Shown here in pieces: positions 42,401 to 49,870 of a stretch of DNA of 64,000 nt. The notes below the pieces were generated by a model, which was not told the DNA's origin, did not search any database, and saw only the letters and a list, made by a program, of their open reading frames with translations. This DNA is from an uncultured Bacteroidota bacterium (GTDB lineage: Bacteria > Bacteroidota > Bacteroidia > Flavobacteriales > Flavobacteriaceae). The stretch spans positions 1-64,000 of the forward strand of contig CACCAP010000006.1 of assembly GCA_902544085.1 (NCBI GenBank), in the 5' to 3' direction. Every line of letters begins with the position of its first letter. The first letter of the stretch is position 1. The position numbers were made by a program, and so were the translations under genes.

Positions 42401-42949
42401 TTATAGTATTGCTTTGATATAATCAATTTCCAACTTGAACTTACCTTCTTGTTTGTCTGAAATTTGTAATCCTAGGGAGATTATTCTGTCCGTTTGTATA
42501 GACGGATAATCAGTATATGTATATCCGCGCCATGTCGCAATAAAATCCTCAATTGGTATATTAACCTCAACCCACTTATCATTGACTGATTTAAAATTGG
42601 CTGAATACGATGCTCGTCTATTGTCTTGACTGAGTCTGAGTTTATAGGAATTGCCATCTCCTTTAATTCTAATTACAAAAGACTTCACACCTGTCAATAT
42701 ATTTTTTTTTAACCCCAATCGAGATGACGCAAATCCTCCGTTATTTTCAAGCGATAGGTTTCCGTTAAATATTAAGTTTTTCTCATCACTAACTGAAAGA
42801 TATGAAGTTGATGTTCCCCCCATTACATCGTCATTAACAATGTTCCAGTTATCTAAGCCGATATTTTTTTCGGGATTAAGTAAATCAATACTTTGGCTAT
42901 GCATGGATATTGAAATCAATAAAATTATGTTTAAAATTAAATTTTTCAT
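42401..42949 (-). CDS. CIA30-family protein, secreted
   Basis: The 182-residue protein has a signal peptide (MKNLILNIILLISISMHSQS) and the CIA30 pattern NWNIVNDDVMGGTSTSYLSV near residue 34, GGFASSRLGL near 71 and RIKGDGNSYKLRLSQDN near 93. CIA30 domains form a beta-sandwich related to carbohydrate-binding modules. In mitochondria the homologue assists complex I assembly, but this secreted bacterial version is more likely a carbohydrate-associated protein of the nearby SMP-30/beta-helix region. Confidence 0.85.
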   Translation of the reverse strand: MKNLILNIILLISISMHSQSIDLLNPEKNIGLDNWNIVNDDVMGGTSTSYLSVSDEKNLIFNGNLSLENNGGFASSRLGLKKNILTGVKSFVIRIKGDGNSYKLRLSQDNRRASYSANFKSVNDKWVEVNIPIEDFIATWRGYTYTDYPSIQTDRIISLGLQISDKQEGKFKLEIDYIKAIL

Positions 42950-42981
42950 TTAATAATTATTTATAGATAATGTAGATAGCT

Positions 42982-43062
42982 TCAATTTGAAAAATACTTA
43001 ATAAGCCAAATGATCAAAACAATATCAATTGCTACTGCTAAAAAAATTAATATTTTTTTCAT
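42982..43062 (-). CDS. 26-residue membrane peptide
   Basis: An ATG frame encodes MKKILIFLAVAIDIVLIIWL plus a short polar end. Its start overlaps the SMP-30 stop as the classic ATGA 4-base junction, indicating translational coupling. Single hydrophobic helix; function unknown. Confidence 0.45.
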   Translation of the reverse strand: MKKILIFLAVAIDIVLIIWLIKYFSN

Positions 43063-44036
43063 TTAAGTTTAATTCTTGAAATGTCATCAAACCCAGTGAC
43101 ATACAAATACTCCTCTTTATTGTCAAAATTACAATTAGTAATTTTTTTGCCATAATTTATCATAGCCAATAGTTCGCCCGTTGGTGATATTATTAAAACA
43201 CCATTTGGACCAGTTGTAAAAATATTTCCACTACTATGCACCTTTAATCCATCAAATCCACCAGGGTATTTTTTGCTAAGTTCTGTTCCATCAAAGAAAA
43301 GTTTTTCTTCAAAATTACTTGTTTTAAATCTCAATATTTTAGGATCATTTTTAGGATCAGAATTATTTACATAAATGTATTTTTCATCCAGTGACAAAGC
43401 GATTCCATTAGGTCTAGACATATTGCTGGAAATTAAAAAAACTTCTCCGTCCTTAGAATATTTATAAACGCCGTTAAAATTTATTTCTCTGTATTTGTCA
43501 CTAAAGTTTTTGAATCCATAAGGAGGGTCTGTAAAATATATATCTCCACTTTTACTAATCGTTAAATCATTGGGGCTATTAAATCTTTTGCCTTCAAAAT
43601 TATCTACTATAGTTGTGAATTTTGGATTTTTATTTTGAATATTAAGTATAAACGCAAGTCTTCTGTCACCATGTTGGCATAAAATAATATTTCCATTTTC
43701 ATCAAAAGCCAATCCATTTGCGCCTATTCCGCCATCACTAAATGATGGAGCATATCCTGTTGATCCGCTTGGCGATATATATTCCCTGACACCATTGTTT
43801 TCATCCCATGTGAAAATTTTATTTTGTCTTACGTCAGTAAAAATCAATCTGTTTTCACCAGAGTCCCATAGTGGGCCTTCTGCAACAATAAAGCTATCTG
43901 CTAAGATCTCAATTTTTGCATTTTTATTGATGATCGATAAAACAGATTCATCAAAAACAGTGATATCACTATTGGTAACTTCCTGACTTAATAAAATATA
44001 TGGAATCAGTATAAAAATTAACTTTAATTTTTTCAT
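43059..44036 (-). CDS. SMP-30/gluconolactonase family protein, secreted
   Basis: The 325-residue protein has a signal sequence (MKKLKLIFILIPYILLSQ) and a six-bladed propeller with SMP-30 motifs: EGPLWDSGENRLIFTD (Glu metal ligand), NDLTISKSGDIYFTDPPYGF near 153, YVNNSDP near 218 and FDGLKVHSSGNIFTTGPNGV near 258. The conserved Asn-Asp and Glu/Asp ligands suggest a Ca2+- or Zn2+-dependent lactonase, opening sugar lactones. It is coupled to a 26-residue membrane peptide. Confidence 0.9.
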   Translation of the reverse strand: MKKLKLIFILIPYILLSQEVTNSDITVFDESVLSIINKNAKIEILADSFIVAEGPLWDSGENRLIFTDVRQNKIFTWDENNGVREYISPSGSTGYAPSFSDGGIGANGLAFDENGNIILCQHGDRRLAFILNIQNKNPKFTTIVDNFEGKRFNSPNDLTISKSGDIYFTDPPYGFKNFSDKYREINFNGVYKYSKDGEVFLISSNMSRPNGIALSLDEKYIYVNNSDPKNDPKILRFKTSNFEEKLFFDGTELSKKYPGGFDGLKVHSSGNIFTTGPNGVLIISPTGELLAMINYGKKITNCNFDNKEEYLYVTGFDDISRIKLK

Positions 44037-44042
44037 AAAAAT

Positions 44043-44381
44043 TTAAGATGCAAGAAGAGCTAAAAAAACTACAGCCCCAATAACTAATGCTGCAGCATAG
44101 GTCCCAGCCGCTCCAACAGCAGTTCTGATGATAGAGAATTTTTTTACACGAATCTCTTCAATATTTTCTTGCATCACTGTTTGATTCTCACCACTTTTAC
44201 TAATGATAATTTTGTTATCATCTTTAGACACTAGCTTTCCTTTAATTTTTGTTCTATCGTCTTTCTGAATTCTAAGAGTTTGCTTTTTTTCAGTATCTAT
44301 ATTGTTATATTCTACTGTCTTATAACTAAAACAACTTTGAAACAATATTGAAAACGCAAATATGTATATGATTTTTTTCAT
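44043..44381 (-). CDS. Small lipoprotein, unknown function
   Basis: A 112-residue protein with a lipobox (FSILFQSCFSYKTVE), a beta-rich SH3-like middle (KDDRTKIKGKLVSKDDNKIIISKSGENQTV) and a final hydrophobic helix (VGAAGTYAAALVIGAVVFLALLA). The combination of lipid anchor and C-terminal membrane helix is seen in some small flavobacterial proteins. No function assigned. It lies seven bases after the start region of the upstream lactonase gene's end. Confidence 0.55.
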   Translation of the reverse strand: MKKIIYIFAFSILFQSCFSYKTVEYNNIDTEKKQTLRIQKDDRTKIKGKLVSKDDNKIIISKSGENQTVMQENIEEIRVKKFSIIRTAVGAAGTYAAALVIGAVVFLALLAS

Positions 44382-44440
44382 TTTGGGTTAATTTTTAATG
44401 ATCAGTTGTAATTTTTATTATACATTCGAGCTTCCTAAAT

Positions 44441-44488
44441 GAAAAGGCTTGATTGATTGCTATGGTTGGCTCTCTTTTAAGCCTTTTC
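44441..44488. repeat. 10-bp perfect inverted repeat, possible terminator or RNA structure
   Basis: GAAAAGGCTT at 44441-44450 and its exact reverse complement AAGCCTTTTC at 44479-44488 are separated by a 28-base loop. It lies downstream of the 43-residue basic gene and upstream of the small lipoprotein gene, both minus-strand. The long loop and lack of a U-tract make a classical intrinsic terminator uncertain. Confidence 0.5.
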
Positions 44489-44513
44489 GCTTTTAAGACC
44501 TAGATTCAAGATA

Positions 44514-44645
44514 TTAGCCTCCCCTGCCAACTTTTCTGACACCCGAAGACTTTGATTTGTTATTCTTATTACTGAAGTTTTGCTTTACTCCCTTTTTTTT
44601 GGGTTGGTGTTTATCCGTTCGATTTCCAAAAAATTTACTTGACAT
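44514..44645 (-). CDS. 43-residue basic protein
   Basis: A short frame beginning MSSKFFGNRTDKHQPKKKGV and ending SGVRKVGRGG is rich in Lys, Arg, Asn, Ser and Gly and has no hydrophobic segment. I have the impression that similar small basic proteins occur in related flavobacteria, which I cannot confirm here. It could bind nucleic acid or ribosomes. It occupies most of the 333-base space between flanking larger genes. Confidence 0.5.
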   Translation of the reverse strand: MSSKFFGNRTDKHQPKKKGVKQNFSNKNNKSKSSGVRKVGRGG

Positions 44646-44714
44646 ATTTTTTAATTTATTTGTTAAATATACCTAAAGAAGACGCAATAAACATGCTCAA
44701 CCCTTTTAATTATC

Positions 44715-45149
44715 TTATTTTTTACCCCCGTATTCATTTTTCGATTTGTAGTTTTTTATTGCCAAGTGGGTGATATAGAGAAACCATAGGAAAAATATTT
44801 CCCCAAACGGCGAATCCCATTCAAGCCAAAAAATTGTAACTGATTCATCAAAACATATATCATAATAAATTGTATAGGCTACCCATCCAAGTGAGGAAAA
44901 GTATAATATCTGTGGCAAATATTTAACGGAATAAATCAGTTTTTCTAATTTATCCATCTCACTAGATTCACTTTTTTTATAATTTTTTATTGCCAAGTAA
45001 GTCATGTATAAGAAAATAACAAATACAGGAATTATTGGAATAAATTCAATATCAAAAATTATAATTAGAAGAATTAGAGCTGATGATCCAAAGTACAGTG
45101 CCTGAGGCAAAAACTTCACGGAATATATAAGTTTTTCAATTTTTTTCAT
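44715..45149 (-). CDS. Membrane protein with internal tandem duplication
   Basis: A 144-residue, four-helix protein in which residues 1-65 and 70-140 are repeats: KLIYSVKFLPQALYF against KLIYSVKYLPQILYF and YMTYLAIKNYK against YITHLAIKNYK. Each half therefore starts with the same basic amphipathic motif and ends with the same LAIKNYK tail. No family name known to me. It is divergent from the cold-shock gene. Confidence 0.6.
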   Translation of the reverse strand: MKKIEKLIYSVKFLPQALYFGSSALILLIIIFDIEFIPIIPVFVIFLYMTYLAIKNYKKSESSEMDKLEKLIYSVKYLPQILYFSSLGWVAYTIYYDICFDESVTIFWLEWDSPFGEIFFLWFLYITHLAIKNYKSKNEYGGKK

Positions 45150-45200
45150 CTTTTATCTAAAATAATTGAAATAAAGTAAACATTATTTAAAATTAAAACA

Positions 45201-45208
45201 TAGGTTTG
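45201..45208 (+). promoter_or_regulatory. -7 element for the cold-shock gene
   Basis: TAGGTTTG, a full TAnnTTTG match, ends 16 bases before the cold-shock ATG at 45225. The leader would be short, unlike the long structured leader of E. coli cspA. No -33 box was found. Confidence 0.45.
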
Positions 45209-45224
45209 AAGAAATTATTTTTAA

Positions 45225-45416
45225 ATGACAGGAACTGTAAAATTTTTTAATGTATCTAAAGGTTTTGGTTTTATTACAAACGACGAAACCGGAGAAGACA
45301 TGTTTGTACATTCTACGGCTTTAGACGGAATAACAATTAAAGAAGGAGATAAAGTGAATTATGAAGAGGGTGAAGGAAGAAAGGGACCGGCTGCCGTTAA
45401 CGTTACATTAGCTTAA
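45225..45416 (+). CDS. cspA: Cold shock domain protein
   Basis: The 63-residue protein is a single cold-shock domain with RNP1 KGFGFI (residues 12-17) and RNP2 DMFVHSTA near residue 25, the nucleic-acid-binding surface of CspA family RNA chaperones. Length and motifs are canonical. It is monocistronic and isolated between two minus-strand genes, with a TAGGTTTG box just upstream. Confidence 0.95.
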   Translation: MTGTVKFFNVSKGFGFITNDETGEDMFVHSTALDGITIKEGDKVNYEEGEGRKGPAAVNVTLA

Positions 45417-45483
45417 TCCACAAAAATATCTTACCTAAATACTTAGTAAAGTTTTAATCTGTTTTCAGATGTGTGCTTTTTAG

Positions 45484-45642
45484 TTATGATTTTTTATTAT
45501 TTCTAACAAAAAAATACCATGCTAAAAGCTCCGAACCTGTAAATAGGCTTAGAATAATCCATTTACTGGTTCCCCCATAATGCAGGATTAAGTAAATAGC
45601 TGCGACATTAAAAACTGCTATAAGTAAATTGTATTTTTTCAT
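45484..45642 (-). CDS. 52-residue two-helix membrane peptide
   Basis: An ATG frame encodes MKKYNLLIAVFNVAAIYLIL followed by a second helix (WIILSLFTGSELLAWYFFV) and a basic tail (RNNKKS). Its start overlaps the stop of the beta-helix gene as ATGA, the same junction seen after the SMP-30 gene. No known family, but the coupling suggests it is translated. Confidence 0.5.
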   Translation of the reverse strand: MKKYNLLIAVFNVAAIYLILHYGGTSKWIILSLFTGSELLAWYFFVRNNKKS

Positions 45643-47096
45643 TTTGAGTTATAAAGATTTTTTTTTGGATAAATCTTGTTCTCTTGTAAAAATTTATTTT
45701 TTATGAGTTCAATATCAATATTTTCAATTTTTGAAATTGGATTCTTTAAGTAATCCATCTCGGTTTCTACAAGTTCTTTTGAAAAAAAATTTCCAATAAA
45801 TTCAATATTTTTTCTTTCCCGAAGTTGATTTTTCATATTACCCTCGATATAAAACTCGTTGTTCTCAAAAGTTGTTTTCATTGGCCATGGCCCACCCCAA
45901 TTATCAATTCTAACTATGGTGTTATCAACATTTGGATTTTTTTTTGGGATTATAATAATATTATCATGTATGTGGGTATTTTCAACTGGACCAGTTATGT
46001 GAAAGGTTGGTGAAAAGACTCCTCTCCTGCTTGTTGGATATGGTCTAATACCATCATTAATACTCAAATTATTTCTTATAATTGTGTTAACTGTACCTAC
46101 ATTTATTTTCTCACCATATGATGCCCCAGCATTACAGACAAGAACAAATCCTCCATAGTTATCGTGACTATAATTGTTTTGAATAATGGTACCTACAGAA
46201 TTCCAATCTGAATCATAGCCTTGAGCATCCCACTTGGCTTTGTGACCACTTACTTCATTGAACTGAATGATGGTATTATCAGAGCTAAAAGGCCAGATGC
46301 CAGCAGCAGCTTCGGTATCAGGCAGTATATCTGGAAAATCTCTCAATGTATTGTTTTCTACGATTGCACCATCACAACCAAAAATCACGATACCATCTCC
46401 AGGCACTTTTTCAATTAGATTATTTTTTACTATTACATTAAGATTTGGATACCATTTGTCACGATTAGCTGATGCTCTAAAATTAATTGCGTTTCTTTCA
46501 GTTCTATAGATGTGATTATTTAAAATTTGTAAGCCATTTATTCTAGATTTAATTTTTTCTCCAAACTTTCTGATTAATATAGCAGAACCCCCTCCATCAC
46601 TTTTTACCAAGCTGCCATTAACATCACGAATTACCATGTTTTGGACTACTATGTTATTTAAATCTCCCGAATTTTCTGCCAGTATTGTAAGTCCAGTTCT
46701 AGCTTCTAATCTTTGAGTTCCTTTATTTGTGATTTCAATTCCATCAATAGTAATTTGCTCAACATTATTTAAAAGAATCGTATATTTTTTTTCACCATTT
46801 CCGTTTATAATTGGTTTTTTACCATCTCCGTATGACTTTAAAATAATTGGATTCCCCTCTGTTCCACTATCATTAATCTCAATAAAACCGTTAAATTCAG
46901 AATTAGCTTTTAAATGTATTGTTGTACCTGGTTTAAGTTTTGTTTTGTCTAAATTAACTAATGTCGCCCACGCACTTTGTTTTGAATTTCCTAAATTATT
47001 ATCATCGCCCTCGTTTGAATCAATGTATATGTTGTAACTATCAAGACTTGAGCAGCCAAAAAGTATAACTAGTAACAGTAGAATTAGTTTTTTCAT
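45639..47096 (-). CDS. Parallel beta-helix lipoprotein (polysaccharide lyase-like)
   Basis: The 485-residue protein has a lipobox (LLLLLVILFGCSSLD) and a right-handed beta-helix body (repeated IVVQNMVIRDV, NGLQILNNHIYR, IIQNNYSHDN turns), homologous to the protein at 24479: both share the N-terminal GDDNN..AWATL / LKPGTTIHLK layout. The family includes pectate-, alginate- and chondroitin-like lyases and binding proteins; no subfamily is certain. Located next to a sulfatase and a GH gene on the same strand, it probably acts on a sulfated polysaccharide. Confidence 0.78.
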   Translation of the reverse strand: MKKLILLLLVILFGCSSLDSYNIYIDSNEGDDNNLGNSKQSAWATLVNLDKTKLKPGTTIHLKANSEFNGFIEINDSGTEGNPIILKSYGDGKKPIINGNGEKKYTILLNNVEQITIDGIEITNKGTQRLEARTGLTILAENSGDLNNIVVQNMVIRDVNGSLVKSDGGGSAILIRKFGEKIKSRINGLQILNNHIYRTERNAINFRASANRDKWYPNLNVIVKNNLIEKVPGDGIVIFGCDGAIVENNTLRDFPDILPDTEAAAGIWPFSSDNTIIQFNEVSGHKAKWDAQGYDSDWNSVGTIIQNNYSHDNYGGFVLVCNAGASYGEKINVGTVNTIIRNNLSINDGIRPYPTSRRGVFSPTFHITGPVENTHIHDNIIIIPKKNPNVDNTIVRIDNWGGPWPMKTTFENNEFYIEGNMKNQLRERKNIEFIGNFFSKELVETEMDYLKNPISKIENIDIELIKNKFLQENKIYPKKNLYNSK

Positions 47097-47128
47097 TTAA
47101 TTATAATTTAAAAAAATTAAAAAATATT

Positions 47129-48508
47129 TCAATTTAAATCTTTTGGTGATACTGCCCTTATATCTTTGTTGGCCATCAAATCCTCATAAATCATTTCAGT
47201 AACAATATTCCAATCTTTATTTTCAACCCAATTAGGATCAATTAACCTGTCTTCCCAATCTAATAATAACTTGAATAATGAATCATGAACGGACGGCTCT
47301 TTAAGTTTCAAATCTAAATCTTCAAAATAATTGTTTTCTATATTATAAAGAACGGTTGAAGTATCATTTAATCTTATTAGCTTATAATTGCCTGATCGAA
47401 CTGTTGCCATTTTATCTTTTCTCCAAAATAAGTTTTCGTTTTGAATAATGTTATCATTGAGATAATTCATAATATTTTTTCCATCTGCATTCGCCATTAA
47501 ATCATCATTTACGTTTGAGACTTCCAAACTTGTTTTGAAAATATCTAAAGCGGAAGTAAATCCATCAAACTGAGTATTAGATTTTATTTTGTTTTTCCAA
47601 GTCATTATCATTGGAGTTTTTATACCTCCTTCAAACTGATTTCCCTTCCAGCCCTTATAAGGAAAAGGGGATGCATTATTTGACATTGCTGCACCATTGT
47701 CGCTTAAAAAATAAATGATTGTATTGTCATATTGATTGTTTTCTTTTAATGCATCGATAACATGACCAATAGCCTCATCCATAGACCACATCATGGATGC
47801 ATAAACTTGTCTTGGATTATTTTTAAATTTTTCTAAAACTTCTTCTTTTGCCTGCATTGGGGTGTGTGGGGCATTAAATGATAAGAAAAGAAAAAATGGA
47901 TTATTTGATTGATTACTTTTATCAATAAAACTAATTGCTTTTTCACCTAATACATCAGTTAAGTAGCCTTCAAAATTTGTCTGACTGTAATTTTCAACCA
48001 CATTTCTAATGCTATTTCTATTCACTTCATCTGGATTATAAAAATAATTTCTAGCGCCTGAAATAAATCCCCAGAAATAATCAAATCCATTTTTTAAAGG
48101 ATGATTTTGTGTTTTATCTCCAAGATGCCATTTCCCAATTAGTCCAGTAGTGTAACCTTCAGTTTTTAGCGCTTCTGCAATTGTAATTTGATTTGGATCA
48201 AATGAATTATTTACGTCACTGTCTAAATTACACTCATGGCCAAAACGCTGTTGATACATTCCAGTTAATAAACCGGCTCTTGAGGGGCTACAAACAGAAG
48301 CTGAAACATATGCATTATTAAAGGTAACACCATCTAAAGCTAATTGATCAAGGTTAGGAGTTTTAATTTCATCACTGCCCATGAAACCAAAGTCAGAGTA
48401 GCCTGCATCATCAGCTAAAATGATTATGATATTTGGCTTTGAATCATTAATACTAGAACAAGAGATTAATGTTAAAATACAAACAAAAAAAAGGGCTAGT
48501 TTTTTCAT
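47129..48508 (-). CDS. Type I sulfatase
   Basis: The 459-residue protein has a signal/lipobox-like start (LALFFVCILTLISCSS) and the sulfatase signature with formylglycine-forming Cys73 in VCSPSRAGLLTGMYQ, after the metal-binding LADDAGYSDFG near residue 31 and TPNLDQLALDGVTF near 50. It hydrolyses sulfate esters of carbohydrates, and the CxPSR motif means it needs an FGE- or anaerobic-SME-type maturase, not encoded in this window. Adjacent GH and beta-helix genes suggest a sulfated algal polysaccharide. Confidence 0.93.
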   Translation of the reverse strand: MKKLALFFVCILTLISCSSINDSKPNIIIILADDAGYSDFGFMGSDEIKTPNLDQLALDGVTFNNAYVSASVCSPSRAGLLTGMYQQRFGHECNLDSDVNNSFDPNQITIAEALKTEGYTTGLIGKWHLGDKTQNHPLKNGFDYFWGFISGARNYFYNPDEVNRNSIRNVVENYSQTNFEGYLTDVLGEKAISFIDKSNQSNNPFFLFLSFNAPHTPMQAKEEVLEKFKNNPRQVYASMMWSMDEAIGHVIDALKENNQYDNTIIYFLSDNGAAMSNNASPFPYKGWKGNQFEGGIKTPMIMTWKNKIKSNTQFDGFTSALDIFKTSLEVSNVNDDLMANADGKNIMNYLNDNIIQNENLFWRKDKMATVRSGNYKLIRLNDTSTVLYNIENNYFEDLDLKLKEPSVHDSLFKLLLDWEDRLIDPNWVENKDWNIVTEMIYEDLMANKDIRAVSPKDLN

Positions 48509-48511
48509 TAT

Positions 48512-49666
48512 TTATCTATCTTTTTTATAATAAAGTATTTTACTTGTTAGCATATCCAATTTTTCATTAGTTTTTTGAATAATTCTAATGTTTTCAGTAT
48601 CAGGGTTTTCAAACTCATCCAATAATCCTCTAGCTCGAGATTTATTACGCTGATAGGCTCCACAAAGATGAAATCCAATACATCCTGGATTTTTAAAAAG
48701 TTCTTCAATTTGATCTTTATACCAATTTCCATCGGATCTTTTATAAATTCCATCTCCTTTTATTATCCCAGATCCATCTGCCAAAAGCACAGGCTTTCCT
48801 GTTTTTTTATGCCATTTATCAAGATTTAGTTTTGGATTTTTAAAATCCTGAAAAGATAGTACATCAACATAAGGCAATGCAGCTTCAACAACCTCCATTG
48901 CTATAAGAGCATTTGCTTCATAACGATCTCCAAGTATCAAATGATTTGGATCATATTTTCTAATAGCATCGTGAATTGTTTTGTAATATTGTTTAGCCAT
49001 TTTAAAGAGTTCGTTTTTTCCCTCTTGAGTCTCTAGTTTTTTGGGATCGAAAATAGGCCCCCTCCATTCATTGTGGGGGCGATTGTGTACCCAAGTAGGA
49101 CAATCACTGAAAAAATAACCAATTAAATTAGGATCATCTTTAACCTCTGCGCAATATGAACGCGCAACATAATCAACCCACTCTACCCATTCTTCACTAA
49201 AAAAATCATAATTTATTGTATGTTTTTCCCACTGATGCGATTCAATAAAAGGAAGCATACGACAATAAGGCATATTCAATACTTTTAACTCATCGTTAGT
49301 AAATGGCCTAGAATGTTGCCATTGCCTTACTGTAACTTCTTGTTCCCAACCCATTGTATTAAAACCCCATTTTTCTAAATTTGGTTTTACAGATTTAACC
49401 AACCACTCAATTGTACTACTATTGTATTTTTCTTCCCAAATATGAATATTCTCTGCATAACGTAAGCTTGCAGGGTCAAAATGGTTAAGACCAATTGAAA
49501 AAAAAGGTTTCTCATCAGGTGAAATTAGCAGCCATTTACCACCTATTTTGTCGAGTGTAAAAAAACCTTTAGTATTAAGTTGTGTTGTAGTGTTTTGTGA
49601 GAATAATTCATTAATCTGAACTGTTGATATAAAATATAAAATAATTATGAAAACAAGTTTTTTCAT
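48512..49666 (-). CDS. Divergent (beta/alpha)8 glycoside hydrolase-like protein
   Basis: The 384-residue protein has a signal peptide (LVFIIILYFISTVQINELFSQ) and a TIM-barrel pattern resembling GH50/GH42-type agarase-like enzymes: KPFFSIGLNHF near 53, LEKWGFNTMGWE near 97, GYFFSDCPTW near 183 and GKPVLLADGSG near 290. In clan GH-A, the acid/base Glu should follow the fourth strand and the nucleophile Glu the seventh; here Asp188-Cys189 and Asp297 occupy those regions. It may use unusual residues or be non-catalytic. It ends four bases before the sulfatase gene start. Confidence 0.65.
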   Translation of the reverse strand: MKKLVFIIILYFISTVQINELFSQNTTTQLNTKGFFTLDKIGGKWLLISPDEKPFFSIGLNHFDPASLRYAENIHIWEEKYNSSTIEWLVKSVKPNLEKWGFNTMGWEQEVTVRQWQHSRPFTNDELKVLNMPYCRMLPFIESHQWEKHTINYDFFSEEWVEWVDYVARSYCAEVKDDPNLIGYFFSDCPTWVHNRPHNEWRGPIFDPKKLETQEGKNELFKMAKQYYKTIHDAIRKYDPNHLILGDRYEANALIAMEVVEAALPYVDVLSFQDFKNPKLNLDKWHKKTGKPVLLADGSGIIKGDGIYKRSDGNWYKDQIEELFKNPGCIGFHLCGAYQRNKSRARGLLDEFENPDTENIRIIQKTNEKLDMLTSKILYYKKDR

Positions 49667-49714
49667 TTTATGTTATTAATTTATTTAAAAAATTACAATA
49701 ATTAATTTTTTTTA

Positions 49715-49766
49715 ATTATATTTACATAACTACCTGATTATCAGGAACTTACTTGCCAATACAGAA
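49715..49766. repeat. Left att-like copy of the mnmE 3' end
   Basis: This segment repeats the mnmE terminus and flank. It contains the TFCIGK-stop coding remnant on the minus strand and an adjacent CCTGA-TTA-TCAGG near-palindrome (49733-49745) that is imperfect in the right copy. It marks the outer end of the putative island. Confidence 0.7.
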
Positions 49767-49836
49767 AGTATACTTGTTTGCTTTTGATTGACTATTTATA
49801 TCTTTTGTTTTACTTTTCAGGGGGTTTTTAAAATTC

Positions 49837-49858
49837 ATTCGTACACTATTCGTACACT
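49837..49858. repeat. Tandem 11-bp repeat near the left end of the island
   Basis: ATTCGTACACT occurs twice in direct tandem (49837-49847 and 49848-49858) just inside the left att copy. Short direct repeats at this position may be recombinase arm-type or iteron-like binding sites. They lie about 13 bases from the end of the restriction gene. Confidence 0.55.
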
Positions 49859-49870
49859 TTTGTAACATTT

